NCBI GenBank assembly: GCA_964247975.1
Contig: CAXTWH010000025.1
Location: forward strand, 16,580-80,579
Length of the DNA: 64,000 nt
From: KBS-96 sp964247975
GTDB lineage: Bacteria; Acidobacteriota; Terriglobia; Bryobacterales; Bryobacteraceae
Direction: 5' to 3'
Shown: positions 37,294 to 46,362 of the stretch, piece by piece
How the letters are laid out: every line of letters begins with the position of its first letter
Position numbering within the stretch: the stretch's first letter is position 1
Made by a program: the position numbers and the translations under genes
The notes under the pieces: model-generated
Told to the model about the DNA's origin: nothing
Seen by the model: only the letters and a program-made list of their open reading frames with translations
The model's database searches: none

Positions 37294-37839
37294 TTACGAT
37301 GAAGCAGAATACGTTCGGACCGATTCTGGTCCGCGCTTGCGGAACGGCAGACGGTTCGGCGGCGCGCTGGCAACTACTCGGATGTAAGCCATATACAGCA
37401 CAATTGCCAAGTTTATGAGCAGCAGCGCCCAATGCAGAAGTGTCGGATGCTCAATCACCTGCAAAATCTCCCAGGGAAGATACAGAGCGCCGGAAAGTAA
37501 GGCAAAATATTCGGCCCAAACGCGACGGTTCCACAGGCCGTAAGCTTCCGTAAAACGGACAATGGTGTAAGTCACGCAAACGCTTGCATAAGTCCAGAGC
37601 CGCGCATCAGTCACGCCTGCCGCCGCGCGGAGTATTGCATGCGAAAGTCTCCGGTCTGGATTCAAGTGCAGATGCACAATGAAATTTTCGGCTTCCAGTT
37701 GAACGTCCCGGTGGAGCAAAGTAAGCAGGCCCAAGCCAATCAACAGCACAGCCACGCCTTTAGCCGCTTCGAGGGTAGCAATCGCTCGCAGGGTAGTTGC
37801 GCTGGATCGTTTGTCAATTGATTCCGGTTCTGCTTGCAT
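37294..37839 (-). CDS. DUF2127 membrane protein
   Basis: A 181-residue protein with four predicted membrane helices: ATLEAAKGVAVLLIGLGLLT, the SVCVTYTIVRFTEAYGLW segment, AEYFALLSGALYLPWEIL and LLHWALLLINLAIVLYMAY. The pattern RFTEAYGLW with WAEYFALLSGALYLPWE is the DUF2127 signature. Function is unknown. It converges with the receptor-like gene. Confidence 0.85.
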   Translation of the reverse strand: MQAEPESIDKRSSATTLRAIATLEAAKGVAVLLIGLGLLTLLHRDVQLEAENFIVHLHLNPDRRLSHAILRAAAGVTDARLWTYASVCVTYTIVRFTEAYGLWNRRVWAEYFALLSGALYLPWEILQVIEHPTLLHWALLLINLAIVLYMAYIRVVASAPPNRLPFRKRGPESVRTYSASS

Positions 37840-37994
37840 ACGGGTGCTGCTTTTGTCCTGCTACAGATGTTTGACTGTTCTCCTGTTAGAGAGAACAGGA
37901 AGCAGAATCATCACAAGCATACCTTGACGCTGATGAGAATTTATTCCAAGCAGCAGATTGGTGATAAAACTAGCCCAGTTTAAGAAAGCTATCT

Positions 37995-38370
37995 ATGCGA
38001 TTTTCTTCCGTTTACTCGCGATTTCCTTTATGTTTTGGTTTGATGTTCAGCGCGTTTGCCGGTTCTGTGTGTTGGGCGCAGGGCGCGGAACAATCTTCTA
38101 CGACCTGTACGGTTACGGAGATTGGACCGCTAAGCGCTAACTTTACAGATGTGCCGGCCATCTCATGATAAAGAACAGATTATCGGCGAAATCGGCATTG
38201 GCGCCGGAGGCACTGTGTATCACGCGGCAATTTGGGAAAATGGGCAGATCACCGATCTGGGACCTAGCACGGCTAAAACAATCAACAACAAAGGCCAGGT
38301 TGCCGGAACCTCTAACAATCGGGCGGTTCTCTGGGAGAAGGGCCAAGTAACGGATCTGGAAAGCGGCTGA
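37995..38370 (+). pseudogene. HAF-repeat secreted protein, frameshifted and truncated
   Basis: ATG at 37995 opens a signal peptide (FPLCFGLMFSAFAGSVCWAQ) and about 30 more codons ending TEIGPLSANFTDVPAIS at TGA 38166-38168. The next frame, from about 38166 to 38370, reads DKEQIIGEIGIGAGG, HAAIWENGQITDLG, INNKGQVAG and AVLWEKGQVTDLE. These are HAF-family extracellular repeats. Replacing TCAT by a three-base codon restores one frame, so a one-base insertion explains the break. Full-length HAF proteins have many repeats; only about two remain, so the gene is also cut short. The adjacent 37840-37994 and 38371-38424 hold nothing clear. Confidence 0.75.
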
Positions 38371-38424
38371 CCTGCACAATAATTCATCCGGCGGCCCACA
38401 CTCCATTCCGCTTTACGGACTCGG

Positions 38425-39267
38425 TTATTGAGGGCTCAGATTAACCGCTGTATATTTCGCTCCGTCAAACTTGAAACGACTCACAGTGACGCGTTCAGTC
38501 TTGGTGCTGTTCGCGTTCTTTGCCGGCAGATAAGCTCTTTTTGTCAGAAGCAGTTCATAATAATCGCCTGATATCTGCTGCGTGTCGAGAGTGGCATCAA
38601 AAGCAACGCAATCCCGGGGAGGGCCGCTTGCATTGTTTGGATCTAAACCGCACATATAAAGCAATTGGCCGGAAAAGATTTCGGCAAAGCGGCGACCCTG
38701 CGGAACAAGTATCGAAATGCTTTGATCTACCCACCCTTGCGCGCCGGAGCCGGTGACCATCGCAATGCCGAACCGCTTCGGTCCAATCGGCTGAAGGTAG
38801 ACGGTTGGAGGACGTCCGAACGTGCCGTATTCTCCTAACTGCAAATCACTAGCCTGTACGCACCATCCACTCGAACATTCTTCAAAAACAGTAATTCCAA
38901 GAAGAATTCCGCAGAAATGGCAGCCGTAGTTTTCGGAATCTGTGGACGGAACGGCCCATGTCACCAATAAGTGCCTGCGATAATTTTCTTCCTGGTAGGG
39001 CATGTCCAGTAGTGGATAAACGTTTACGGCATTCGGCCATGAACTCGGATATTTACTGCTCCGTTTTGGCCGCCAAGACTCAACCATAAACGAGTTATAG
39101 GAGCCGTATAGAAAAGTCATCGCCTGAGACAGGCTGTACGGACCCGGAAGGCTCGGAGCGGCAGCTTGCGATCGGGATGGCTGTGCAGCAGAGCAGGTAA
39201 GCGATCCGAAAACAAGAGAAACTATCGCCGCCGCTAATTGAAGCCTTCGTGAATAACACATCACCAT
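38425..39267 (-). CDS. Secreted Cys-containing protein, unknown
   Basis: A 280-residue protein with a signal peptide (RRLQLAAAIVSLVFGSLTCS) and a possible lipobox-like Cys after LTC. The mature part has cysteine pairs GCHFCG and ECSSGWC, plus MCG and DCVAF, so several disulfides are likely in the periplasm. SLSQAMTFLYGSYNSFMVES and TFGRPPTVYLQPIGPKRFGI show no family I know. It lies between a degraded HAF gene and the DUF790 operon, with its own promoter unless read through. Confidence 0.55.
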   Translation of the reverse strand: MVMCYSRRLQLAAAIVSLVFGSLTCSAAQPSRSQAAAPSLPGPYSLSQAMTFLYGSYNSFMVESWRPKRSSKYPSSWPNAVNVYPLLDMPYQEENYRRHLLVTWAVPSTDSENYGCHFCGILLGITVFEECSSGWCVQASDLQLGEYGTFGRPPTVYLQPIGPKRFGIAMVTGSGAQGWVDQSISILVPQGRRFAEIFSGQLLYMCGLDPNNASGPPRDCVAFDATLDTQQISGDYYELLLTKRAYLPAKNANSTKTERVTVSRFKFDGAKYTAVNLSPQ

Positions 39268-39317
39268 TCAATTAGTGCGGCGCTGAGCAGTAGTTCTCTA
39301 ACGTCGACTTTGCTAAG

Positions 39318-40505
39318 TTAAAACTGATTCACTTGCTTTTCTAGCTGCCGGACATCCAGCGCCGTTTTATAAACAAGAACATGAGGCGGCACAGCGGTTA
39401 AGTCATCCCGACTACAACGGAGTTCTTCGGAAATTGTCAGCAGATAACGTGTTGCTCCGGTTTGCACAATTTGTTCCAAACGCATAGCCAGAAAGCGAGG
39501 CGTCCAGAAGCCCAGCAGTTCCAGATAAACTGGCTCCTGGCCGGGCGCTTGCGCGACCAGATCAGGCACCCACGAGTTTCCGCCTCCGTCCAGCACTTCG
39601 CGGCAGCGTTCGAGGATTGCGGTTCGCTCCTGTTTATTCCAGTCCGTCAACACTTTGTCTAGGTCAGGCCGACCGTAAGAATTTTTTGCAGCAAATGAAG
39701 ATTGAAGCTGTTTCTGCTCGCTCGTGAGTTCGTAGAAAACCGGCCCGTTCCGGCCGGCAATCTCCGCCCGCATCTGCCAGCCGGTGCATTGCAGAAGCGC
39801 AGGCAGAAACACAGCCATTTGAATGCCGTATTTTTGCGAGCGGTGAAACAACGACACGGGGCCATCAAGCGTAATCGTATAGCCCGTGGCGGCATTTCCG
39901 AAAATGGTGTGAATCAAGCGATAAGCTTTAATCGCATCAAAAAGCTGCCGATAGCCTGCTGCGTTTTGCGGTTTGAGTTGGATTGTCATCTGCTGACAGC
40001 GGTACAACAAGGCTTGCGCCTGCGCCAGGTTGTAGCCGTTTAACAGATCAAGGGCGCTGACTTCTTCGAAGGTTGTTAACTGCTGGTTTTGGGACAAGTC
40101 CGCATAAAGACCGGTGGCAATGTCTTCGGGGCGGCACTGCAATTCCTGCGCGGCTTGAGCGAATACCTGTTCGCGCATAGCGTTCTCGCGGACCGGATGC
40201 AGATTTCGCGCCTGCCGAAACACGGCTTCCCGGATTTTGGCAGGCTCCGCAACGCTTGTTACCGCAAACTCGCAGCGATCAAGCAGCAGCTTGGTTAAGC
40301 CGCGCACCAACCGATAGTTGGGATCGCTGCCGGTAAATTCTTCGAGCGATTCTTCCAGTTGAAAGCGGCGATAACCTCGGTGTCGCGCAACTAGGGCAAT
40401 CAGTTCCGCCGCGCGTTCCAGCAGCAGAGAATCGTTGGGCTTAATGAAGCGAGGCTCGATGCGGGAACCGCGCTGCCAACTCATGGCCAGATCGGCGGTC
40501 AGCAT
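39318..40505 (-). CDS. DUF790 / Bax1-like nuclease
   Basis: A 395-residue protein of the DUF790 family, whose archaeal member Bax1 is a structure-specific nuclease that partners the XPB helicase. MLTADLAMSWQRGSRIEPRF is the usual N-terminus; the C-terminal nuclease-like core contains WVPDLVAQAPGQEPVYLELL followed by GFWTPRFL, the family signature with the acidic residues. It starts one base after the XPB stop, so the two are co-expressed. Role in bacteria is unproven; by analogy it cuts DNA bubbles or forks opened by XPB during repair. Confidence 0.87.
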   Translation of the reverse strand: MLTADLAMSWQRGSRIEPRFIKPNDSLLLERAAELIALVARHRGYRRFQLEESLEEFTGSDPNYRLVRGLTKLLLDRCEFAVTSVAEPAKIREAVFRQARNLHPVRENAMREQVFAQAAQELQCRPEDIATGLYADLSQNQQLTTFEEVSALDLLNGYNLAQAQALLYRCQQMTIQLKPQNAAGYRQLFDAIKAYRLIHTIFGNAATGYTITLDGPVSLFHRSQKYGIQMAVFLPALLQCTGWQMRAEIAGRNGPVFYELTSEQKQLQSSFAAKNSYGRPDLDKVLTDWNKQERTAILERCREVLDGGGNSWVPDLVAQAPGQEPVYLELLGFWTPRFLAMRLEQIVQTGATRYLLTISEELRCSRDDLTAVPPHVLVYKTALDVRQLEKQVNQF

Positions 40506-40506
40506 T

Positions 40507-41901
40507 TCAAAAGTCCTGGATTGAGCCGCGCTGAAAAGCCTGCGTTTCGCTCCGCCGCTGGCTGATCCATTCTTCGGTGGTGTCGATTGTTACCACTTCG
40601 TACAACACGGCTTCTTTATCGGGCTGTTTGCGCAGGATACGGCCTAGGCGTTGAATATGTTCGCGCGAAGATCCGGAACCGGACAACACAATCGCCACAG
40701 CCGCTTCCGGAATGTTCACGCCTTCGTTCAGCACCTTTGACGTAGCAAGCGCCAGCACGTCGCCGTGCTGAAAAGCATCAAGCCAGGCACGCCGTTCCTT
40801 GATGCCGGTTTCGTGGGTAATGGCAGGAATGCAGAACTGCTCGGACAAGCGATACACCATTTCATTTTCCGCCGTGAAGATCAGCGTTCGATCGCGCCGA
40901 TGCCGCAATAATAATTCAGATAAAACTCGAATTTTTGCCTCGGTTCCCAAAGCCACGCGCTTTGATTCGCGGTAAGCCGCCATAGCGCGGCGGCCCGCTT
41001 CCGAACGGGCGCTCATCTGCACAAAACGCTCCCACCCGGGCAGACTGCCGAGGCTGATGCGCTCTTCCTGCAGGAACTGCCGAAGGATCATGCGTTCTTG
41101 TTCATAGCGGGTCCGTTCTTCGGCGGAAAGATCCACCCGAATCTGCTCAATACGGTAATCAGCCAAATACGCGCCCGCAAGATCCTGGGCTTCGCGCCGG
41201 TAAACAGTGGGGCCAATCAGTTGGGTTAGTGCCTGGTCTTCGCCATCGGCGCGCTCCGGCGTGGCGCTTAATCCCAATCGGAAAGGAGCCAGGGAAAGCT
41301 CAGCCGCATAGCGATGAATGCTGCTCGGCAGATGATGGCACTCATCAAAGATTAATAAGCCGAAGCGATTGCCTAAGCGTTCCATTACGCGAAAAGCGGA
41401 AGCGTAAGTGGAAATGGTGATCGCGCCGATTTCGAAATAGCCGCCGCCGAGCAGCCCGATTTCAGCCGCAAAACTCGATAACAGAAGATCGTACCATTGA
41501 TTCATCAGGTCCAAAGTAGGCACCACAACCAGCGTGGAACGGCGGCAAAGCGAGATAGCCATCTGCGCCACCAGGCTTTTACCGGCGCCGGTCGGCAGCA
41601 CAATCACGCCGCGGCGTTTGGCCTGACGCCAAGCAGCAATAGCTTCCTGCTGATAAGGCCGCGGCTCGGTGGTGATCTTTAAGGTGAAGTCAAATTCCTG
41701 GTAATCGCGGGCTTGGTCCTGATAAGAAATCTGTTGGCGAGTCCAGGCGGTCAGAATGTCGGCATAAGCCCAGGCCGGAGCGCGCCATCGCTGTACGCGC
41801 TCGTCCCAGCAGAACGCAGGAGGCACGGAAGCAGAAGAGGCTGCGCCTTCGAGCAGCAGCGTGCCAGCGTCGAATTGCAGTTGGAAAGGAGCTTCGGACA
41901 T
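40507..41901 (-). CDS. XPB-like DNA repair helicase
   Basis: A 464-residue superfamily 2 helicase. Residues 1-80 form the damage-recognition-like domain typical of archaeal/bacterial XPB; LKITTEPRPYQQEAIAAW begins the motor, Walker A is PTGAGKS (103-109), Walker B is DECHH (186-190), motif III SATPER (212-217), and motif VI is QRLGRILRKQ. The ADGED next to motif III matches the XPB RED-like loop. It is preceded by an amidase gene (four-base gap) and followed by the Bax1-like nuclease (one base), forming a three-gene operon. Confidence 0.9.
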   Translation of the reverse strand: MSEAPFQLQFDAGTLLLEGAASSASVPPAFCWDERVQRWRAPAWAYADILTAWTRQQISYQDQARDYQEFDFTLKITTEPRPYQQEAIAAWRQAKRRGVIVLPTGAGKSLVAQMAISLCRRSTLVVVPTLDLMNQWYDLLLSSFAAEIGLLGGGYFEIGAITISTYASAFRVMERLGNRFGLLIFDECHHLPSSIHRYAAELSLAPFRLGLSATPERADGEDQALTQLIGPTVYRREAQDLAGAYLADYRIEQIRVDLSAEERTRYEQERMILRQFLQEERISLGSLPGWERFVQMSARSEAGRRAMAAYRESKRVALGTEAKIRVLSELLLRHRRDRTLIFTAENEMVYRLSEQFCIPAITHETGIKERRAWLDAFQHGDVLALATSKVLNEGVNIPEAAVAIVLSGSGSSREHIQRLGRILRKQPDKEAVLYEVVTIDTTEEWISQRRSETQAFQRGSIQDF

Positions 41902-41905
41902 TGAA

Positions 41906-43315
41906 TCAAATCACGCTTACGCCGGGAGGCGCGGGAAACGGACCACGTGCTTCTTCCAGTTTAGTGGCTAATTCCAGCAAAAGTTCCTCATCGTAAGGGC
42001 GGCCTACCAGTTGAATGCCGCAGGGTAAGCCATCCTCATCGAAGCCGAACGGAACCACCATGCCGGGCATTCCGAATAAGTTAAAAGGCGTCAAAGGAGC
42101 CATTGCTTCAAACAAGCTAATGTTTCTGATGGGAGTGTGCCAGTTGCGGGTTCGATGCGGAAATGCAGTGACACCGCAAGCAGGCAGCAGCAGAACCCGA
42201 TGTGTTTTCATCTGCGCCAGCAGCGCGGAGCGCAGACGATCGCGCAAAGCAAGGTTAGCCAGCGTTGAGGCCACAGTGGGTTCAGGCTCATTCAGTGCAA
42301 TGTTGAGAAGCTCGGTGCCGGTCCAGTGCAACTGGTCTTCTTTTCCGGCCAGCGAAGCCTGGGTAACACGCGAATAAAGCTGCCCGAAAAAGAACCACCA
42401 CAGATTCGTGGCGCGTTCCAGGCCATGTGGGCGAAAAGCTTCGGTGATGAAGCCAAGATCATCAAAAGCAGCCGCTGCGCGATTCACTGCGGCAATCATG
42501 GCAGTTTGCACCGGCGTACCAAGCCAAGTTTCCATGAAACCGATGCGGAGCGAGCCTTTGCGGAAAGGTTCAAGGTCCGGCGCATCAAGCGGCATAGGCG
42601 TGGAGAAAGGGTCGGCAGTGTCGTATTGCGCCAGCACTGCGAACAAAGCTTTCACATCAGCAGCGGTACGAGCCATCGGCCCAATTACCCCAAGAAGTCC
42701 GCCGGGATGAGCAATGGGCGGCACATGGCCCGCGGCTGAAACACGGCCCGGCGTTGGCTTTAAACCGGCAATGCCGCAGCAGTGAGCAGGAAACCGAATC
42801 GAGCCGCCGCCATCACTACCCATGCCGCCAGCGGAACAGAACGCGGCAATAGCTGCTGCCTCGCCGCCGCTGGAGCCTCCCGCGGTACGAGCATGGTTCC
42901 AAGGATTGTTTGTCGGGCCGATGATCCGATTGTCGGTTTCATAGTTCATCAGAAATTCCGGGCAACTGGTTTTTCCGATAATGATGGCTCCAGCGTTTCT
43001 TAACAACTTTACGCAGGTGGCATCATCAGCAGGGCGCGACTCGCGATTCAGAACGCTGCCGCAGAAGGTTGGGGAACCGGCAATGTCGAGACTGTCCTTG
43101 ATCGTCACAGGAATGCCTTCCAAAGGACGGGCCTGATCATCGTTTAAAAGCGATTGCGACTGATGCGCTTCGCCGCGAGCCTGTTCAAAATAGGTGGCGA
43201 TGAAAGCGTTGATGGAAGGATTCTGCGCTTCGATCTGCGCAATGATGTGTTCAATCAATTCAGGCGCGGAGATTTGACGCGAGGCAAGGGCGGAACGAAG
43301 CTGAAGGAGAGTCAC
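41906..43315 (-). CDS. Amidase-signature family hydrolase
   Basis: A 469-residue amidase with the full Ser-cisSer-Lys triad: Lys73 in GIPVTIKDS, the GGSSGG loop (146-151) and nucleophile Ser172 in GSDGGGSIR. It lacks the adjacent gatB/gatC genes and the GatA-specific ending, so it is more likely a free amidase than the tRNA amidotransferase subunit. Substrate unknown. First gene of the amidase-XPB-nuclease operon; it begins just past the rpsU terminator, so the promoter must lie in or near 43316-43371. Confidence 0.87.
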   Translation of the reverse strand: MTLLQLRSALASRQISAPELIEHIIAQIEAQNPSINAFIATYFEQARGEAHQSQSLLNDDQARPLEGIPVTIKDSLDIAGSPTFCGSVLNRESRPADDATCVKLLRNAGAIIIGKTSCPEFLMNYETDNRIIGPTNNPWNHARTAGGSSGGEAAAIAAFCSAGGMGSDGGGSIRFPAHCCGIAGLKPTPGRVSAAGHVPPIAHPGGLLGVIGPMARTAADVKALFAVLAQYDTADPFSTPMPLDAPDLEPFRKGSLRIGFMETWLGTPVQTAMIAAVNRAAAAFDDLGFITEAFRPHGLERATNLWWFFFGQLYSRVTQASLAGKEDQLHWTGTELLNIALNEPEPTVASTLANLALRDRLRSALLAQMKTHRVLLLPACGVTAFPHRTRNWHTPIRNISLFEAMAPLTPFNLFGMPGMVVPFGFDEDGLPCGIQLVGRPYDEELLLELATKLEEARGPFPAPPGVSVI

Positions 43316-43326
43316 AATTTAAGAAT

Positions 43327-43354
43327 AAAAGGCAGAACATTTGTTCTGCCTTTT
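43327..43354 (-). terminator. Rho-independent terminator after rpsU
   Basis: AAAAGGCAGAACA and TGTTCTGCCTTTT are perfect 13-base arms with a 2-base (effectively 4-base) loop, 18 bases past the rpsU stop. Symmetric A/T ends allow either direction. Confidence 0.85.
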
Positions 43355-43371
43355 AATTACAACTGGATAAC

Positions 43372-43569
43372 TTATTCGATTTCGCGCGGACGCTTTTTAC
43401 GGTTGCGCTTGCGGGCGAGTGCTTCTTTTTGACGGCGCTTTTCACCGGGTTTCAAGTAGAAGGAGTGACGCTTGATTTCTTTTACAATGTCTTCCTGCTG
43501 CACTTTGCGCTTAAAGCGGCGCAGGGCACTCTCCAGGGTTTCCCCATCTTGGAGATGGACTTCTGCCAA
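43372..43569 (-). CDS. rpsU: 30S ribosomal protein bS21
   Basis: A 65-residue basic protein of the small subunit: MAEVHLQDGETLESALRRFK, then KVQQEDIVKEIKRHSFYLKP and the Arg/Lys-rich ALARKRNRKKRPREIE tail. It helps base-pairing at the 16S 3' end during initiation. The start is TTG, preceded by AAGGTGGTG about eight bases upstream. A good sigma-70 promoter lies about 50 bases ahead and a terminator follows, so it is transcribed alone. Confidence 0.93.
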   Translation of the reverse strand: MAEVHLQDGETLESALRRFKRKVQQEDIVKEIKRHSFYLKPGEKRRQKEALARKRNRKKRPREIE

Positions 43570-43616
43570 ACGAATTCACCACCTTCCGGCCAAACTTGTT
43601 TTCCTACGAATTTTTC

Positions 43617-43645
43617 AGTATACCGCGTTCCTGTGTCTTCTGTAA
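43617..43645 (-). promoter_or_regulatory. Sigma-70 promoter of rpsU
   Basis: On the minus strand TTACAG (43645-43640) is separated by 17 bases from TATACT (43622-43617). Both hexamers are close to consensus and the start codon is 48 bases downstream of the -10. Confidence 0.65.
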
Positions 43646-43740
43646 GACTGAATGTTTTCGCACGTTCGAGTGAACCGGCGTACAAATCCGGGTGATGTGG
43701 CGGACCTGCTTGATTTGGTATACTCCAGTTGCTGGCGCTT

Positions 43741-44007
43741 ATGGCCCAATACCGTTTAGGTGATGTGATTGACGACCACTGTATTAAGTGCCGTCGCCTC
43801 ACTAATCATTCCATTGTTTCACTTTCGGGAGACCAGGCGGCTAAGGTTCGCTGCCGCACTTGTTATCACGATCACGATTACCGGCACGAACAGGCTCCTC
43901 CGTCCAAGAAGGAGTTGAAAAGGCTGGCCGCTGCGGCAGCGGCAATTGATTCCGGCAACTCGCCCGAAGAGTCAACAGAATCAACTCCGCTCGATCAGCA
44001 GGCTTAA
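43741..44007 (+). CDS. Small zinc-ribbon-like protein, unknown
   Basis: An 88-residue protein from ATG at 43741 (12 bases inside a longer frame). MAQYRLGDVIDDHCIKCRRL and VRCRTCYHDHDYRH hold two CxxC pairs spaced like a zinc ribbon, suggesting RNA or DNA binding. The C-terminus is Lys/Ala rich and probably disordered. It is divergent from rpsU with about 170 bases between, which also contains a TATACT at 43717-43722 on this strand. I do not recognise the family. Confidence 0.65.
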   Translation: MAQYRLGDVIDDHCIKCRRLTNHSIVSLSGDQAAKVRCRTCYHDHDYRHEQAPPSKKELKRLAAAAAAIDSGNSPEESTESTPLDQQA

Positions 44008-44019
44008 TTTCAAGGTTGG

Positions 44020-46272
44020 TTAGTGAGTGTTTAACTCATCTTCCAGTTCTTTCATAACCTCGCCGCTAACACCGTTGCGCAGATCGCGTTGCAACCTCCG
44101 TAAGGCAATACCGACCACATCGCGATGATGAAGTTTCGCGCCTAGCGCGTCGCCGGAACTCAACCGTAGCCAGAGTTCATGCAGACGATCTACATCTTCG
44201 GGCCACAAACGGGGCGGATGCGGCCCCAGGTTGACATACGTGGAAGGCCGGTCAGGCGTGATAATTTCAAGCGAGAATGGATGCCGCGGCTCAGGCAAAC
44301 GCTCCCAGGCAAGACCGATGCGGCGAGCCAGTTCATCGGACGACATGCGAGGAGACACGCCGGTAACTAAGCGAGTGGCTTTGAGTTTGTCGGCAGTCTG
44401 CACCAAAGCGTCGAATGGATCCAGGGCAGGAACCACCAGCAGTTCTACCGGCTTGCCTTCTTTTTCGGCAATGGAAACTACTTCCGAGAACAAGGCTTGT
44501 TCATCAAGTCCGAAAATTTGCGCTTGTGATAATTCATACTCGCTATCCGGCGCGGTGGGGCGCACAGTCATCACCACCACATCATGGCGGCGTAGATTTG
44601 TTTTCTGCAGACTGCGGCGCAGATGAGCCATGTTATGCAGCGTGCGCACAGCCACCAGCACGCAGCCAGGACGCGCATGTAGCGAAGCAGCACCGACCTG
44701 CGCTTGCTGGTCAAGATTGAATTCTTCCAATCCTTTTTCCACGGCAATTGCTCTTAACTTGTTGCGGCGCGCATTGACGCGTTCAGAAATGGTGAAAACA
44801 ATAAAAAAGATAATGGTGAAGCCGATGCCGAATTTTGTAGCGTATTCCTTGGAAAACAGATTGGCAATCGCGGTGGCAATCAGAATCACAGTGGTAATTC
44901 CTAAACCAATCGGAATTTCCGTTTTGCCGATATGGATGTTCCCAGGAAATTTATATTCCTGGTCGTGCCGCTGGTAGCGCAAAACCAGAACGCCTACCGC
45001 TTTAAAAACGAAGCTCCATACAACTCCAAACGCATAAGCTTCGCCCAGAACATAAACATCGCCGCGACTCAGCAGGATGGTCAGAATCTGGAGTACGGTA
45101 ACTAGATTGATGATGCGAAACGTGGTGCCGAAGCGGTTATGCGGCTTCCGGAACCAATCGAGCAGCACGCCATCTTCGGCCACGCGGTTCAGCACGCCGT
45201 TTGCGCCGATCAGGGACGTATTCACCGCGCCGGAAAGAATCAGCACGCCTACGACCACCACAAACACATGAAACAGCAGCCGCAGCATGGGCGGTCCGGC
45301 CAAATTCATAGCCAAGCCGCCAATCAGGTTATCAACGTAGCTTCTGCGAACATCATCGGGAATGATCATCACCGAAAATAGCGTAATCAGGCCGGTGGAG
45401 AAGATGGCGTATAAACAAACAATTAAACCTGTAATCTTCAGGTTCTTCATCTTCGGATAGGCGATTTCGCGATAAACCTGGGCAAGAGTTTCAAACCCGC
45501 TCATCGAAAGCAGCGAGTGGCCGAAGGCAATGGTGATAGCGACAATCGGGATGGTGGGCCAGATGGTGCCTTTAAACCAGCCCAAAGCGTCCTCGTGAAA
45601 GTGAAGGTTGGCGGGCGTAGGCGGAGGCGGAAAATTCCATGCGCCCCGCGTAAAAATCGTCACCAGACACCAAGCAATCAGAATCACAACCATCACCGTG
45701 GTGATCTGCATGATACGCAGAGCCTGGCCGCTTGATTCTTCGATTCCTTTGATGTTGGACCACCAGAAATACAGCGTGACAATTACCGCAAAAAAAGCGG
45801 CAAACGTGTTAGGGTCCAGACGAATTGTCTGATGAGCCACTTCCATCAGCTCGTTAAAAAGCCGGCCTAAATACTGGCCGGCGCTCACCACGCTGATAGG
45901 TCCCGTCAGGATGTAATCAAAAACCAGGGAAGAAACAGAAAGCCGGGCTAAAACCGGCCCCATACTATCTCGAACAACGACGTAAACGCCGCCCCGCACA
46001 AACATGCCGCAGCTTTCCGCGTAAACGGCGCGCACGGCGAAGCTGAAGATCATGACTGCCAGAACATACCAGGCAGCGGATTTTCCGATCGCGTGTTCGG
46101 CAATACCCCCGGCATAAAACATAGAAGAGGCCAGGTCGCTTAAAACGATGGCTGCGCCTCGCCAAAAACTGATAAATGATAAAGCGACCGTAGTAGCAAT
46201 CACTACCTTGGCAGTGGTAGCCGCTTTGGAGTGATCAGCCGTTGCTGCGGCGTGGTTTGAATCTGATTGCAT
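44020..46272 (-). CDS. APC-superfamily amino acid permease with cytoplasmic C-terminal domain
   Basis: A 750-residue transporter. The first 500 residues hold about 12 membrane helices (for example TAKVVIATTVALSFISFWRG, AAWYVLAVMIFSFAVRAVYA, TEIPIGLGITTVILIATAI) and fit APC-family amino acid or polyamine permeases. After FTISERVNARRNKLRAIAVE a soluble domain of about 220 residues follows, with VLVAVRTLHNMAHLRRSLQK, HDVVVMTVRP and TRLVTGVSPRMSSDELARRI, resembling universal-stress-protein-like domains. Substrate cannot be told. The N-terminus is Ser/Ala rich. It converges with the zinc-ribbon gene. Confidence 0.83.
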   Translation of the reverse strand: MQSDSNHAAATADHSKAATTAKVVIATTVALSFISFWRGAAIVLSDLASSMFYAGGIAEHAIGKSAAWYVLAVMIFSFAVRAVYAESCGMFVRGGVYVVVRDSMGPVLARLSVSSLVFDYILTGPISVVSAGQYLGRLFNELMEVAHQTIRLDPNTFAAFFAVIVTLYFWWSNIKGIEESSGQALRIMQITTVMVVILIAWCLVTIFTRGAWNFPPPPTPANLHFHEDALGWFKGTIWPTIPIVAITIAFGHSLLSMSGFETLAQVYREIAYPKMKNLKITGLIVCLYAIFSTGLITLFSVMIIPDDVRRSYVDNLIGGLAMNLAGPPMLRLLFHVFVVVVGVLILSGAVNTSLIGANGVLNRVAEDGVLLDWFRKPHNRFGTTFRIINLVTVLQILTILLSRGDVYVLGEAYAFGVVWSFVFKAVGVLVLRYQRHDQEYKFPGNIHIGKTEIPIGLGITTVILIATAIANLFSKEYATKFGIGFTIIFFIVFTISERVNARRNKLRAIAVEKGLEEFNLDQQAQVGAASLHARPGCVLVAVRTLHNMAHLRRSLQKTNLRRHDVVVMTVRPTAPDSEYELSQAQIFGLDEQALFSEVVSIAEKEGKPVELLVVPALDPFDALVQTADKLKATRLVTGVSPRMSSDELARRIGLAWERLPEPRHPFSLEIITPDRPSTYVNLGPHPPRLWPEDVDRLHELWLRLSSGDALGAKLHHRDVVGIALRRLQRDLRNGVSGEVMKELEDELNTH

Positions 46273-46362
46273 TACAAATAGCGACTTATTAGCCGCGCGA
46301 ACATACTAGCGACATTGTACTGAATGCGCCCGCATTTCCCTGATGAGAAAATAAGCTAGGCA

